64,000 nucleotides of DNA from Enterococcus moraviensis ATCC BAA-383 (GCF_000407445.1 NZ_ASWB01000002.1:124001-188000); one strand, 5' to 3'. Positions 8,074 to 18,163 are shown, counted from the stretch's first letter. Translations and numbers: made by a program. Notes: generated from the letters alone by a model not told the origin.

Positions 8074-8344
8074 AAAGATTTGTTCTGTTTCTTAATTACT
8101 ATCTAAGTTATCTTTATATTTTATTAATAGCCTACATTAAATTTTATAACATATATACAAAATAGATTAGATCTTATCGAAGTAATAATAACAGCTTTGG
8201 CAAGTGTTATTAAACAAACTAAAACATCGTTAGAAGAAAGCCTAATTATTGTCTAAAATAGAGCTTAAAACAGATAATAATGATAAAATCAATAAAAGGA
8301 ACATTGATTTAATAAGGTTTACAAGAATAATATATGATTTAATA
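8074..8344. other. AT-rich end of module B with possible coding remnant
   Basis: There is no intact gene. In one frame 8157-8257 reads like a C-terminal coding fragment (QNRLDLIEVIITALAS, then KQTKTSLEES, then a stop) without a start codon, possibly debris of a lost gene. The rest is AT-rich up to the third att-type repeat. Confidence 0.35.
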
Positions 8345-8465
8345 GACTCTTAATCACCGGGTCATGGGTTCGAGCCCCTTACGACCCATTGGGTGCCAAA
8401 CCCACAAGAACGGTATTCTGTTGGCGTCTTTGGACGTTTAGAAGATGGAATAGTCGTTCTTTTTT
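8345..8465 (+). repeat. attachment-type direct repeat, copy 3
   Basis: This third copy of the tRNA-Lys 3' half plus terminator starts at GACTCTTAATC. It differs from copy 1 at four sites: AATCACCGG for AATCAGCGG, the shared A in CCCACAAGAAC, CTGTTGGCG for CTGTCGGCG, and AATAGTCG for AATAGGCG. It marks the right end of the island; unrelated chromosomal sequence follows. Confidence 0.85.
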
Positions 8466-8603
8466 CTTTTTAGAGATGCAGAATGGAAGTGAAAAGAAGA
8501 TTTTATAGTTGAAATGCCTATATCTATTCCATAATCATATGAAGTGAGTATTCGGTTACTTAATGATAAACTAAAAGAAAGAAACATTTAGGAGGGGAAA
8601 AAA

Positions 8604-9491
8604 ATGAAAAAAAAGTTCATCTATTCAATTATATTACTTGCAGGATTGTCTTTGGCTGCATGCGGAGGAAAAGGGAAAACGGTTGAAAGTTCAACTACAG
8701 CTAAAAGTACTGAAAAAACAAGTCAAACCACTACTACGGAGACGAGTAAGAATACGACAAAATCCAGCATGACTCAGAGCACGACAAAAGCGTCATCATC
8801 TAGTTCATCGTCTGAAACGAAGAATAGCGAAAGTAAAGAGCCAGTAAAATCAGAAAGTAATACACCTGCTAAACAAGCAGATGCCGTTTTAAGTCAACTA
8901 AGTAAGGATTTTCCAAACGATCAGTTACCCAAAGCGATATTAACAAGTCAAACAGCAGAATATTTAACGGCAGCAACGACAAGTGCAGCTGACCAAGGAA
9001 ACTTTAGGGTTTTATATTATGCTGAGGATCAGGCGATTGCAGTCAATGATGTAGCCGTTAATGATTTACAACCAATTGCCTCATTTGAGAAAAAAACGTA
9101 TGGGTCAAATGAAGAAGCAGCAGCTGCAGTTAATCAAATCATCGATAACGGTGGAAATCCAATTGATTTAGGTTATGGAATCAAAGGCTATCAACAAGGT
9201 GCTGCTGGCTCTACCTTTTTATCATGGCAAGAAGGGAATTGGAGTTTAGTTGTGAGAGCTTCTAATATTGGAGGAGAAGTAGCGGAACCTTTAGCTAAGG
9301 ATGCAGTTGCCTATTTAGAAACAGCAATGCTTCCAGCACCACAAAATATTGGACAAATTTCTTTAACAGCCAGTATAAGTGATAGTTATCAAAATAATTC
9401 AGTTGTTTGGCAAAAAGGAACGATCGTCTACACGATTCAGCACATGGATGCCTTACAAGCACTTAAAATGACTGTATCAACAACTCAATAA
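8604..9491 (+). CDS. predicted lipoprotein with Ser/Thr/Lys-rich linker
   Basis: The protein has 295 residues. A lipoprotein signal ends in LAAC with the lipidated Cys at residue 20. Residues 25-90 form a low-complexity Ser/Thr/Lys linker that would span the cell wall. A folded extracellular domain of about 200 residues follows, starting near DAVLSQLSKDFPNDQLP and containing LGYGIKGYQQGAAGSTFLSWQEGNW. This is a typical shape for Gram-positive surface lipoproteins, and I do not recognise the globular domain. AGGAGGGG lies before the ATG. It sits just outside the right end of the tRNA-Lys island, so it probably belongs to the core chromosome. Confidence 0.75.
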   Translation: MKKKFIYSIILLAGLSLAACGGKGKTVESSTTAKSTEKTSQTTTTETSKNTTKSSMTQSTTKASSSSSSSETKNSESKEPVKSESNTPAKQADAVLSQLSKDFPNDQLPKAILTSQTAEYLTAATTSAADQGNFRVLYYAEDQAIAVNDVAVNDLQPIASFEKKTYGSNEEAAAAVNQIIDNGGNPIDLGYGIKGYQQGAAGSTFLSWQEGNWSLVVRASNIGGEVAEPLAKDAVAYLETAMLPAPQNIGQISLTASISDSYQNNSVVWQKGTIVYTIQHMDALQALKMTVSTTQ

Positions 9492-9622
9492 TCTTAATTA
9501 AACTAAGTACTGGTTGCTGAATAAGAATTTTTATTAACGAAAGAATAATAAGGAATGCCTTGTGTCTATTATTTGTTTGAAGAACATGACTTTTTAAGGA
9601 AAAAAATAAAGCAGAATCAGCA

Positions 9623-9652
9623 TTGACGAAACATTCACTCATCTTGTACAAT
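9623..9652 (+). promoter_or_regulatory. promoter of candidate structured RNA
   Basis: TTGACG (9623-9628), an 18-bp spacer and TACAAT (9647-9652) form a good sigma-A promoter that is not followed by any credible coding sequence. Confidence 0.6.
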
Positions 9653-9658
9653 AAGTAC

Positions 9659-9904
9659 ATGATAGAAGTGAAAATAAAAAAGGCACTTCACAGTTTGGTG
9701 GCCGCCAAACTACGAAGCCCTGAAAAGTCAGCAGACACTGACCAATCAAGTTGCCCTCGTCAATGCAAAAGCACTGACATGATTTATTGTACTCAATTTT
9801 TAGGAAAATATCTACCCCTAAAAATATACGAGACAATGAACATGCCAGCGTTTACTAATTGAACGGTACAACGGTATTGGAAGGAATTCTGATACCGTTT
9901 TTTT
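9659..9904 (+). ncRNA. candidate structured small RNA (~245 nt)
   Basis: Between the promoter at 9623 and a strong terminator at 9870-9904 lie five successive hairpins: GAAGTG/CACTTC (9665-9689), GTTTGGTGG/CCGCCAAAC (9693-9710), GTCAG/CTGAC (9727-9742), GTCAATGC/GCACTGAC around an AAAA loop (9759-9778, one mismatch) and TTTTTAGG/CCTAAAAA (9797-9824). No ORF with a ribosome binding site fits. This density of hairpins bounded by promoter and terminator is what an independent regulatory RNA looks like. It lacks the signatures I know for RNase P, tmRNA, SRP RNA and T-boxes. It might be 6S or a genus-specific RNA; identity is open. Confidence 0.6.
9870..9904 (+). terminator. intrinsic terminator of candidate RNA
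   Basis: AACGGTAT (9870-9877) pairs with ATACCGTT (9892-9899) and is followed by a T run. Confidence 0.8.
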
Positions 9905-10209
9905 ATTTTTTACTTCTATCACTTATTTTAAATATCCATGTTGGGCATATGTATATATTGGAGGTATGTATGATTTAACAATTTGGATAGATTGGTTAAA
10001 GTTTACCACTATAGGTATTTGATTTATCTTTGGGGAAGAAAATCAACGACTGAAAAAATGTGCAATTAAAATCAGAAAACTCTTTATGTACCTATAGTGG
10101 TAGCTTTAAACCTAAGTATATAATATGTTATATACTTTAAACTTATTATAATAGACAAATTACTAACGAAGCAATTGAAAAGCTGTCAAAAAGATAAAAA
10201 AGAGCAGAA
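9905..10209. other. non-coding region with two inverted repeats
   Basis: I see no gene. It holds a 14-bp perfect inverted repeat TACCACTATAGGTA (10004-10017)/TACCTATAGTGGTA (10089-10102) with 71 bp between the arms, and near 10113-10138 a compact palindrome AAGTATATAA-TATG-TTATATACTT. Either could be a protein-binding site, a fold-back RNA, or the relic of a miniature element. Confidence 0.5.
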
Positions 10210-10255
10210 AACAGTATGTAGATACCCAAAAAAGTGGTATTTACATACTGTTTTT
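10210..10255. terminator. strong terminator serving pgpA (minus strand)
   Basis: AACAGTATGTA-ATACC pairs with GGTAT-TACATACTGTT with one mismatch. The stem is flanked by A residues on the left and T residues on the right, so it can act in both directions. Confidence 0.75.
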
Positions 10256-10267
10256 GTAAAAAAATAC

Positions 10268-10774
10268 TTATTGTGTAATGCTACTTTTATCCGGTTGAGA
10301 ATGAGCTAAACGACTAGCCGCAGCCGCAGCAATAGCCCCAACGATATCATCTAAAAAGGTATGAACTTGAGGTCCTTCATGAGAGTTTAGTTTTGCGAGA
10401 ATTCCAGGTTTTACTTTATCGATATAGCCGTAATTTGTAAAACCGATGGATCCATAGACGTTTACGATTGACAGTGCTAAGATTTCATCAATTCCATATA
10501 ACCCTTCATCTTCTTCTAAAATTTCTTGTAAAGGATGGAGTAATTTCTTTTCCTCAGCTAAAATGTCCAATTGAATTCCTGTGATGATTGTATTGTGTAC
10601 TTCACGTTTCGATAAGACACTATCAATATGTTCAATACAAGTTGCTAAATCAAGATCTTCAATATAAGGTTTTTGCAAAAATAAGACTAACTCTGCTAAA
10701 TCTGCCATTTCAACACCACGGTCTTTCAATAACTGCCGTGCTTTATTTTCTAATGTTTCGCCTTTTATAACCAA
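10268..10774 (-). CDS. pgpA: phosphatidylglycerophosphatase A family protein (YutG-like)
   Basis: The protein has 168 residues from a TTG at 10774, chosen because GGAGGGG lies 6 bp before it on the minus strand; an upstream ATG at 10819 lacks such a site. The family's conserved stretches are clear: HNTIITGIQLDILAE, EGLYGIDEILALSIVNVYGS, GFTNYGYIDKVKPG, and FLDDIVGAIAAAAASRLAH with paired Asp residues. PgpA-type enzymes remove the phosphate from phosphatidylglycerol phosphate in membrane lipid synthesis, although the Gram-positive YutG branch is less studied and may act on another substrate. It is divergent from the DUF1450 gene and followed by a bidirectional terminator at 10210. Confidence 0.8.
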   Translation of the reverse strand: MVIKGETLENKARQLLKDRGVEMADLAELVLFLQKPYIEDLDLATCIEHIDSVLSKREVHNTIITGIQLDILAEEKKLLHPLQEILEEDEGLYGIDEILALSIVNVYGSIGFTNYGYIDKVKPGILAKLNSHEGPQVHTFLDDIVGAIAAAAASRLAHSQPDKSSITQ

Positions 10775-10859
10775 AATAAACCCCTCCGATGCATCATTTT
10801 TAAACTTAGAATACATCAATGGTATACTATCAACAGAGAAAAAAGCAAGGAGAAGATAG

Positions 10860-11105
10860 ATGAATCCATTAATTGAATGTTGTGAACAAAATTTAGCGAA
10901 AGGTGCAGAACTGTTATTGAGCGATCCGTTTATAGAAGAAAATGGTGATGTAGTTTCCTATTCTTGCATGAACGAATGTGTTCTATGTGCTCAAACGTAT
11001 TTTGTTTTATTTGAGGGGGAACGAATTACAGGTACTACACCAGAAGAATTGGTTGAACATATAAAAAAGGCGATTTTGCTTTGGCAAGAGGAAATGGGCA
11101 TATAA
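10860..11105 (+). CDS. DUF1450 (YuzB-like) small cysteine protein
   Basis: This 81-residue protein has an early Cys pair (ECCEQNL) and a CxxxCxxC cluster (SCMNECVLC) followed by AQTYFVLFEGERITG and a helical C terminus. The pattern matches DUF1450/YuzB, a thioredoxin-like or 2Fe-2S-ferredoxin-like small protein family of Firmicutes whose role is not known to me. The clustered cysteines suggest metal or iron-sulfur binding. It is next to the ferredoxin-NADP reductase gene, which is convergent and shares a terminator with it, a neighbourhood that hints at redox work. AAGGAGAAGATAG precedes the ATG. Confidence 0.75.
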   Translation: MNPLIECCEQNLAKGAELLLSDPFIEENGDVVSYSCMNECVLCAQTYFVLFEGERITGTTPEELVEHIKKAILLWQEEMGI

Positions 11106-11144
11106 AAAATGGAATCAGCTATTAAAAGCCGATTCCATTTTTTT
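11104..11144. terminator. bidirectional terminator
   Basis: TGGAATC/GATTCCA stem flanked by A and T runs, between the convergent DUF1450 and reductase genes. Confidence 0.8.
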
Positions 11145-12156
11145 AAAGCATTTTTACTTCTTTTCCTTCAAATAAACTAGTACTATGCATAGGTTGAGTT
11201 CGTGCAGTAGGTTTGATAAAGTGCAGTGCATTATTTACAGCAGTAGGCGCTTCACCAAATCCAGTAGCAATCAATTTTACTTTGCCATCGTAGTTGCAAA
11301 TATCACCAACAGCGTAAACCCCAGGAATATTTGTTGACATATCTGAGTTGACTTCGATAGCATTTCGGCTAACATCGAGTCCCCAGTCTTTTAAATGTCC
11401 TAAAGATGAAGTGAATCCATAGTTGATGATCAAAGAATCCAAATCAAGCTGTTCAAAATTATCTGTTTTTGTCTCTTTTAACTGAATCCCTTTAAACAAG
11501 TTATCTTCAACCAAGAGCTCATCGATCACATAAGGTGTATAGATAGATACTTCAGAGTTCATCAAATTGTCGACACTATGCTCGTGTCCACGGAATTCAG
11601 GTCGGCGATGGATGATGGAAACCTCTTTAGCAATAGGTTCTAACATCAAGGCCCAATCAATAGCAGAATCACCACCGCCTGCAATAGCGACTTTTTGACC
11701 AGAAAATTTATTCATATCTGTAACATAATAATGAACATGGTTTCCTTCGAATTCCTCAGCACCATCAAGCATTAAACGTCTAGGTTGAAATGAGCCATTT
11801 CCGATAGCGAAGATCACGGCCTTAGAGTAGTGGACCCCTTTTGATGTTTCAATACGTAAGTGGCCATCTTCTTGAACCAAATTCCGAACTTCTTCTTCCA
11901 AACAAGTTTCATGAGCAAAAGGCGCAATTTGTTTTTCTAAATTGTCGATCAACTCGCTGGCCTTGATTGCAGGAAAACCAGGAACATCATAAATATATTT
12001 TTCAGGGTAAAGCGTCGACAATTGTCCGCCAAGTTGAGGCAAACTATCGATTATTTTTGTTTTCGCCTTACGGATACCAGCATAAAAAGCGGCGAAAAGA
12101 CCGACAGGACCTGCGCCGACAATGGTCAAATCATAAATATTTTTTGAATCAGACAT
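11143..12156 (-). CDS. ferredoxin--NADP(+) reductase, YumC type
   Basis: The protein has 337 residues and a thioredoxin-reductase-like two-domain flavoprotein fold. It shows an FAD-binding VGAGPVGLFAA near residue 15, an NAD(P)H-binding IAGGGDSAIDW near 160, and the C-terminal FAD contact VGDICNYDGKVKLIATGFGE. There is no CxxC redox-active pair between the nucleotide domains, which separates it from thioredoxin reductase and places it with the YumC-type ferredoxin/flavodoxin reductases. It would pass electrons between NADPH and ferredoxin or flavodoxin in the cytoplasm. GGAGG lies 8 bp before ATG 12156; a TTG at 12159 is an alternative. Single gene, ended by the shared terminator at 11104. 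Confidence 0.9.
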   Translation of the reverse strand: MSDSKNIYDLTIVGAGPVGLFAAFYAGIRKAKTKIIDSLPQLGGQLSTLYPEKYIYDVPGFPAIKASELIDNLEKQIAPFAHETCLEEEVRNLVQEDGHLRIETSKGVHYSKAVIFAIGNGSFQPRRLMLDGAEEFEGNHVHYYVTDMNKFSGQKVAIAGGGDSAIDWALMLEPIAKEVSIIHRRPEFRGHEHSVDNLMNSEVSIYTPYVIDELLVEDNLFKGIQLKETKTDNFEQLDLDSLIINYGFTSSLGHLKDWGLDVSRNAIEVNSDMSTNIPGVYAVGDICNYDGKVKLIATGFGEAPTAVNNALHFIKPTARTQPMHSTSLFEGKEVKML

Positions 12157-12380
12157 CAAAAATTCCTCCAGTTTCTAAAGTAAAAAAATGTTCATCTATA
12201 TAAATGAAATAAAAAAAGTTGTATATCGTTTTTCACAAAATATCATTTGTAACAGAAAAAAGCAAGTGTGAGTTTGTGAAAAATAGGTTCTTTTAAAAGT
12301 TTAACAAAGATAATGGAATTTTCAAGTGAAGTTGTTTATGATAGTATAAGTAAGTAAAAAATAACGAGGAGGAAATAACA

Positions 12381-12968
12381 ATGTCAGAATTTCCACAATT
12401 AGATTTAGCAAATGTTAAAGGGCCAAAAGCTCTGATTAAAACAAACCGTGGGGATATTACAGTACAACTTTTCCCAGAACATGCACCAAAAACAGTTGAA
12501 AACTTTGTTCAACTTGCGAAAAAAGGGTACTACGATGGTGTGATCTTCCACCGTGTTATCCCAGATTTCATGATTCAAGGTGGCGATCCTACTGGAACAG
12601 GTATGGGCGGCGAAAGTATCTACGGTGAAAAATTTGAAGATGAGTTTTCTAAAGATGTCTTCAACTTACGCGGTGCGCTATCAATGGCAAATGCTGGACC
12701 AAATACAAATGGCAGCCAATTCTTTATCGTAAACAATCAGAATGTACCAGCGAACATGTTTGGTCAATTAGAAGGTGCTGGATTCCCTACAGAAGTGATT
12801 GAAGCGTATAAAAAAGGTGGAACACCTTGGTTAGATTTCCGTCATACTGTTTTCGGCCATGTTGTTGAAGGCATGGATGTTGTCGATGAAATCGGCGGAG
12901 TACAAAGAGACTCTCAAGATCGTCCAACATTCGATGTCGTTATTGACAAAGTAGAAATCAGCGAGTAA
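12381..12968 (+). CDS. ppiB: peptidyl-prolyl cis-trans isomerase, cyclophilin type
   Basis: This 195-residue single-domain cyclophilin has no signal peptide. The active-site blocks are clear: [21 protein letters not shown] (catalytic Arg and the FMIQGGD strand), [18 protein letters not shown], and [17 protein letters not shown]. It catalyses proline isomerisation during protein folding in the cytoplasm. An insertion relative to the shortest bacterial cyclophilins (about residues 115-155, [20 protein letters not shown]) is also found in other Lactobacillales homologues to my knowledge. GAGGAGG precedes the ATG, and a strong terminator follows at 12988. Confidence 0.93.
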   Translation: MSEFPQLDLANVKGPKALIKTNRGDITVQLFPEHAPKTVENFVQLAKKGYYDGVIFHRVIPDFMIQGGDPTGTGMGGESIYGEKFEDEFSKDVFNLRGALSMANAGPNTNGSQFFIVNNQNVPANMFGQLEGAGFPTEVIEAYKKGGTPWLDFRHTVFGHVVEGMDVVDEIGGVQRDSQDRPTFDVVIDKVEISE

Positions 12969-12987
12969 GCATTATCATGTTAAAAGC

Positions 12988-13034
12988 AAAGTCCGCAACA
13001 AAACTAGATAAAGTTTTGTTGCGGACTTTTTTAG
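12988..13034. terminator. bidirectional terminator
   Basis: An 18-bp perfect stem (AAAGTCCGCAACAAAACT and its complement) with a 6-nt loop and T run lies between the convergent ppiB and aminotransferase genes. Confidence 0.9.
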
Positions 13035-13035
13035 A

Positions 13036-14202
13036 CTATTCAAAAGAAAGTTTGATTCTATGCAAACCCTCAATAAGTGTTTCTTTAGGACAAGCAACAT
13101 TTAGGCGCATATGCTGTGTGCCACTGGGCCCAAAAGATATTCCAGGATTTAATACAACTTTCCCTTTATGAATAAGCTGTTTTTGTAACTGAGCGTCGGT
13201 CAAACCGAAAGCAGAAAAATCTAACCAAATGAGATAAGTTCCTTCTGGACACATCATTTTGACTTCTGGAAGTTCAGATTTCAAAAATTCACTTACCGTA
13301 ACGATATTCTCGTTCAGGTAAATCAATAACTCTTTTAACCAGTTGTCACCATGTCGATAAGCAGCCTCTGTACCTACGTAACCGAAAATGTTTATTTCAT
13401 TTTGGAAGTTTCGTTCTTGGGCATCAATGAATTTCTTTCTTAGATCAGGATTTTCAATAAAAATCATTGAGTTTTTTGTACCTGCAAGGTTGAAAGATTT
13501 TGTTGCAGCTGTCAATGTAATTGAAAAGTCCTTAAATGTCGAATGGACATTTGAGAATGTTGTAAACACATTAGGAGCAAAAATCAAGTCTTGGTGAATC
13601 TCATCACTGATGACAAGAACATCATATTTTGCACATAATTTTCCGAAAGCTTCTAGCTCACTTTTGGTCCAAACGCGTCCACCTGGATTATGAGGATTGC
13701 AAAGAATAAAAAGTCGGATATTTTCAGCAACAATTTGTTTTTCCAATGTGTCGAGATCCATAATGAAATGTTCTTGATCAATCAATAGCTGACTACGAAC
13801 GAGTTTACGGTTATTTTGTTCAACGACTTTGGCAAATGGTGGATAAACAGGGTCGTGTATCAAAACTGCATCGCCAGGTTCAGTATAGGCTTGAATAGCT
13901 AGTGAGAGACTAGGAACAACGCCACTATTGAAAAGAATGGCTTCTTTACTAATGGAATAATCATGATGCCGTTTTTGCCAATCTTGAATGGCTTCATATA
14001 ATGAATCAGGAGCAGGTGAATAACCTAATATCCCTTGCTCTGCAGTTTTTTTCAATGCCTCTAATACAGGTGTATTTGCTTTGAAATCCATATCGGCTAT
14101 CCACAAAGGCAATAAGCCATCTTCTCCATAAGTATCCTTAATGGAATCCCACTTAGAACAATTTGTATTACGGCGGTTATAGACAGTATCAAATTCTACC
14201 AT
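13036..14202 (-). CDS. MalY/PatB-type PLP enzyme (probable cystathionine beta-lyase)
   Basis: The protein has 388 residues and is a fold-type I aminotransferase-class enzyme. The PLP lysine is in AATKSFNLAG, the cofactor Asp/Tyr region is ISDEIHQDL, the substrate motif is LCNPHNPGGRVW, and the C-terminal Arg region is MRLNVACPKETL. The N terminus (FDTVYNRRNTNCSKWD, LPLWIADMDF) is diagnostic of the MalY/PatB branch, whose members cleave C-S bonds in cystathionine or cysteine. It probably works in sulfur amino acid metabolism. GGAAG precedes the ATG. It stands alone between its own promoter region and the terminator shared with ppiB. Confidence 0.85.
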   Translation of the reverse strand: MVEFDTVYNRRNTNCSKWDSIKDTYGEDGLLPLWIADMDFKANTPVLEALKKTAEQGILGYSPAPDSLYEAIQDWQKRHHDYSISKEAILFNSGVVPSLSLAIQAYTEPGDAVLIHDPVYPPFAKVVEQNNRKLVRSQLLIDQEHFIMDLDTLEKQIVAENIRLFILCNPHNPGGRVWTKSELEAFGKLCAKYDVLVISDEIHQDLIFAPNVFTTFSNVHSTFKDFSITLTAATKSFNLAGTKNSMIFIENPDLRKKFIDAQERNFQNEINIFGYVGTEAAYRHGDNWLKELLIYLNENIVTVSEFLKSELPEVKMMCPEGTYLIWLDFSAFGLTDAQLQKQLIHKGKVVLNPGISFGPSGTQHMRLNVACPKETLIEGLHRIKLSFE

Positions 14203-14401
14203 TCAATTCTTCCTTTCTATTATAAAACATTATTCAGTACATAAGACTTAACTATAGTATAATAGACTTTCAAAGAAATATGAACAAAAAGAATTAATAA
14301 TGTATATAGTAGAAATAAATTCATGCACTTTCTAAAGGAACGTGCTATTATTTTAAATGAGAAGATCATTTTGACGGGAATAATGAAAAGAGGATACTAA
14401 T

Positions 14402-14770
14402 ATGGAATACAAAATAGGGATGATTCTTGACGGAACCATTACAGGACTACAGCCTTACGGTGCTTTCGTGTCATTAAGTGAAACAGTCCAAGGGTTGATA
14501 CATGTTTCGGAAGTCCAAGCAGGGTATACGAAAAATATTCACAGTTTGTTGACGGTTGGGCAAAAGGTCCAAGTTCAAGTTATTGACATTGACGAATATT
14601 CAAAAAAAATCAGCTTATCTCTACGGACTTTAGAAAATCCAATACAACAACCAAATCATAGACGCAAAAAATATTTCACGAATAAAAATAAGAAAATAGG
14701 GTTTGAAACGTTAAAAAAAGAGTTACCAATATGGACAGATGAAGCAATGGATAAATTACTATCGAAATAA
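14402..14770 (+). CDS. S1-domain RNA-binding protein (CvfD/YugI/GSP13-like)
   Basis: The protein has 122 residues. An S1 RNA-binding domain fills residues 3-75 (IGMILDGTITGLQPYGAFVSL, GLIHVSEV, VGQKVQVQVIDIDEYSKKISLSL). A basic tail of about 45 residues (HRRKKYF...KNKK) follows. Size and layout match the general stress protein 13/CvfD family of Firmicutes, which binds ribosomes or mRNA and modulates translation under stress. It is cytoplasmic and probably monocistronic. AGAGGATACTAAT precedes the ATG. Confidence 0.85.
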   Translation: MEYKIGMILDGTITGLQPYGAFVSLSETVQGLIHVSEVQAGYTKNIHSLLTVGQKVQVQVIDIDEYSKKISLSLRTLENPIQQPNHRRKKYFTNKNKKIGFETLKKELPIWTDEAMDKLLSK

Positions 14771-14843
14771 TTCTGTTTTTTTTCAGAAAATATGTTACAA
14801 TTTTCCTAGTTTCTGAAAACAAAAATTAATTGAGGTGGATGTT

Positions 14844-15206
14844 TTGTCTAACAAAAAAGTCGCTGGTACTATTATGCTGAATCTAAATGATGGTTCGAAA
14901 AAGTTTCTTGTTCATCCAGTGGGTGAATCAATGGCGTTTGTTACAACAAAAGTTTCTGAAGAGATGACGGGATTGGCAAGCATGTTACAAGTTTTCAAAG
15001 AAGAAATTCAACTAGATGTTACATCAATTAATTTAGTAGAGTTAACAAATGCGCATACTGATGCTGAGAACATGCCTTTGTTTGTCTTTGAAATGAACGA
15101 AGACCACATGATTCCGACTGTTGATGATAGATATGTGTGGGAAAGACCATCTGAATTAAAAAATTTACTAGCTTCTTATGATATTCAAGGAGTGCCGATG
15201 TTTTAA
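14844..15206 (+). CDS. conserved-looking hypothetical protein
   Basis: The protein has 120 residues if it starts at TTG 14844, which lies 5 bp after GAGGTGG; a GTG at 14835 is inside that ribosome binding site and less likely. It is acidic and soluble, without signal peptide or membrane segment, and mixed alpha/beta. The N-terminal half has KVAGTIMLNLNDGSKKFLV and the C-terminal half has MPLFVFEMNEDHMIPTVDDRYVWERPSEL. I do not recognise the family. A stem-loop terminator lies at 15269 before the acetyltransferase gene, so it is probably its own transcript. Confidence 0.75.
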   Translation: MSNKKVAGTIMLNLNDGSKKFLVHPVGESMAFVTTKVSEEMTGLASMLQVFKEEIQLDVTSINLVELTNAHTDAENMPLFVFEMNEDHMIPTVDDRYVWERPSELKNLLASYDIQGVPMF

Positions 15207-15268
15207 AAATCAATAAGTTACATAAAAATAAAAGGCTATTGTTACTATACGCTTTTTATCCAGAAGTG

Positions 15269-15314
15269 AAAGGACGAAGCAAAACGAACCTAAAGTTTTG
15301 TATCGTCCTTTTTT
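15269..15314 (+). terminator. intrinsic terminator
   Basis: AAAGGACGA/TCGTCCTTT with extra AAAAC/GTTTT pairing and a T run. Confidence 0.75.
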
Positions 15315-15339
15315 AAATATAGAATAGGAGAAAAATAGT

Positions 15340-15855
15340 ATGGAATTAAAACAAGTTACTATAGAAGAAACAAAACTTGCTTTGTCTCTATTGAAAGAAA
15401 GTGCTGAATGGCTAAAAGAAATTGGAAGTGAACAATGGTCTGAGATTTTAAGTGGGCAAGACAAGCACGGCTTAACCAATGCAATAGAAAAAGGGGAGGT
15501 CTATTTCTTCTATAATAATACTCAGTTAGCTGGATTAGTTGCAGCATGGGAAATGCCAACTGAATGGGATCGACTTCTTTGGAAGGAAATTAATGAAGTT
15601 CAAAAAGTTTGTTACATCCATCGTGTAATTATTCGTCCAATTTATAGAGGCAAATCTTATGGAGCGGAATTACTGACTGCATTAAAGCGGAAGTTTTCTG
15701 GTGAAGTTTTAGAGTTACGCTTAGATTGTTTAGCGAGTAATCAGAAGCTAATCGCGTTTTACCAAAAAAATGGGTTTATCAATGTTGGAAGTTCAAAAGA
15801 TTTAAATGGAAATGAATTCGAACTATTTTCGTTTGAAATGCAAAATCAATCGTAA
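15340..15855 (+). CDS. GNAT-family N-acetyltransferase
   Basis: This 171-residue protein has a GNAT fold. The acetyl-CoA-binding loop is at about residues 88-110 (IHRVIIRPIYRGKSYGAELL; the Q/RxxGxG/A signature appears as RGKSYG), followed by the C-terminal LRLDCLASNQKLIAFYQKNGF that is typical of the family. The substrate cannot be told from the sequence. Residues 15-50 form the helical substrate-side lid (SAEWLKEIGSEQWSEIL). ATAGGAGAAAAATAGT precedes the ATG. Single gene ahead of the rRNA operon. Confidence 0.85.
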   Translation: MELKQVTIEETKLALSLLKESAEWLKEIGSEQWSEILSGQDKHGLTNAIEKGEVYFFYNNTQLAGLVAAWEMPTEWDRLLWKEINEVQKVCYIHRVIIRPIYRGKSYGAELLTALKRKFSGEVLELRLDCLASNQKLIAFYQKNGFINVGSSKDLNGNEFELFSFEMQNQS

Positions 15856-15974
15856 TTTACTGGTTATTGATCCGAAATGACAAGTTCACATAATAAAAAT
15901 GTTAAAAAGACGAAAATATGATAGATTAGCATAAAATCCAATAATAAACTTTGATATTTTTTTGAAAATAAAGG

Positions 15975-16346
15975 TTGACCAATAAAGAAAAACTTGTTAT
16001 ATTATATCTTGTCGCAAGGCACTGATGAAACACGCCGAACGATGAGAATAATATAACAATCCAAGGTTGAAAAAAACTTTGGAAATCAGGAAAAAAGTTG
16101 TTGACAAACAATGTTTAACCTGATAAAATAATGAAGTTGTCGCAAGAACTACAAGCGACAAACAAGAAATAGAATAACATTTCAAGTTCGAAAAAAACTT
16201 GAAAAATCAGAAAAAAGTTGTTGACAAATAACTAATAACCTGATAAACTAATGAAGTTGTCACGAAACACTCGACAACATCAAGCAGAAAAAACTTTGAA
16301 ACTTTTGAAAAAAAGTGTTGACATCGAATCGAAGATTTGATATGAT
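15975..16346 (+). promoter_or_regulatory. four tandem rRNA promoters
   Basis: Four sigma-A promoters, each with a 17-bp spacer, precede the 16S gene: TTGACC/TATATT (15975/15998), TTGACA/TAAAAT (16101/16124), TTGACA/TAAACT (16221/16244) and TTGACA/TATGAT (16318/16341). The second and third lie in copies of a 120-bp unit (GAAAAAAGTTGTTGACAAA and AACCTGATAAA, then AATGAAGTTGTC), a local tandem duplication. Strong stacked promoters fit the demand for rRNA. The 16347-16517 leader carries no gene. Confidence 0.8.
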
Positions 16347-16518
16347 ATAAAAGTTGCTGCGAGGTAACACAGTAGACCTTTGAAAACTGAACAAAGTAAG
16401 ACGAACCAAATGTGTAGGTTGTTTTTACAACGGTAAAAACAAACAACAATTTTTAACAAAGCGAAGCAATATGCTAGCAAACAAATGAGCTTAACAATCG
16501 CAAGATTGTGTTCAACTT

Positions 16519-18086
<1,568 letters not shown>

Positions 18087-18163
18087 AATATTACGGAAAC
18101 TTACACATTCGTCGACACTTTGTTCAGTTTTGAGAGGTTTACTCTCAAATTAATAAGCATCAA

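Noticed and set aside
9463-9862. Three overlapping 65-79-codon ORFs on both strands
   Set aside because: They run across the candidate structured RNA and its promoter, lack ribosome binding sites and have unlikely composition.
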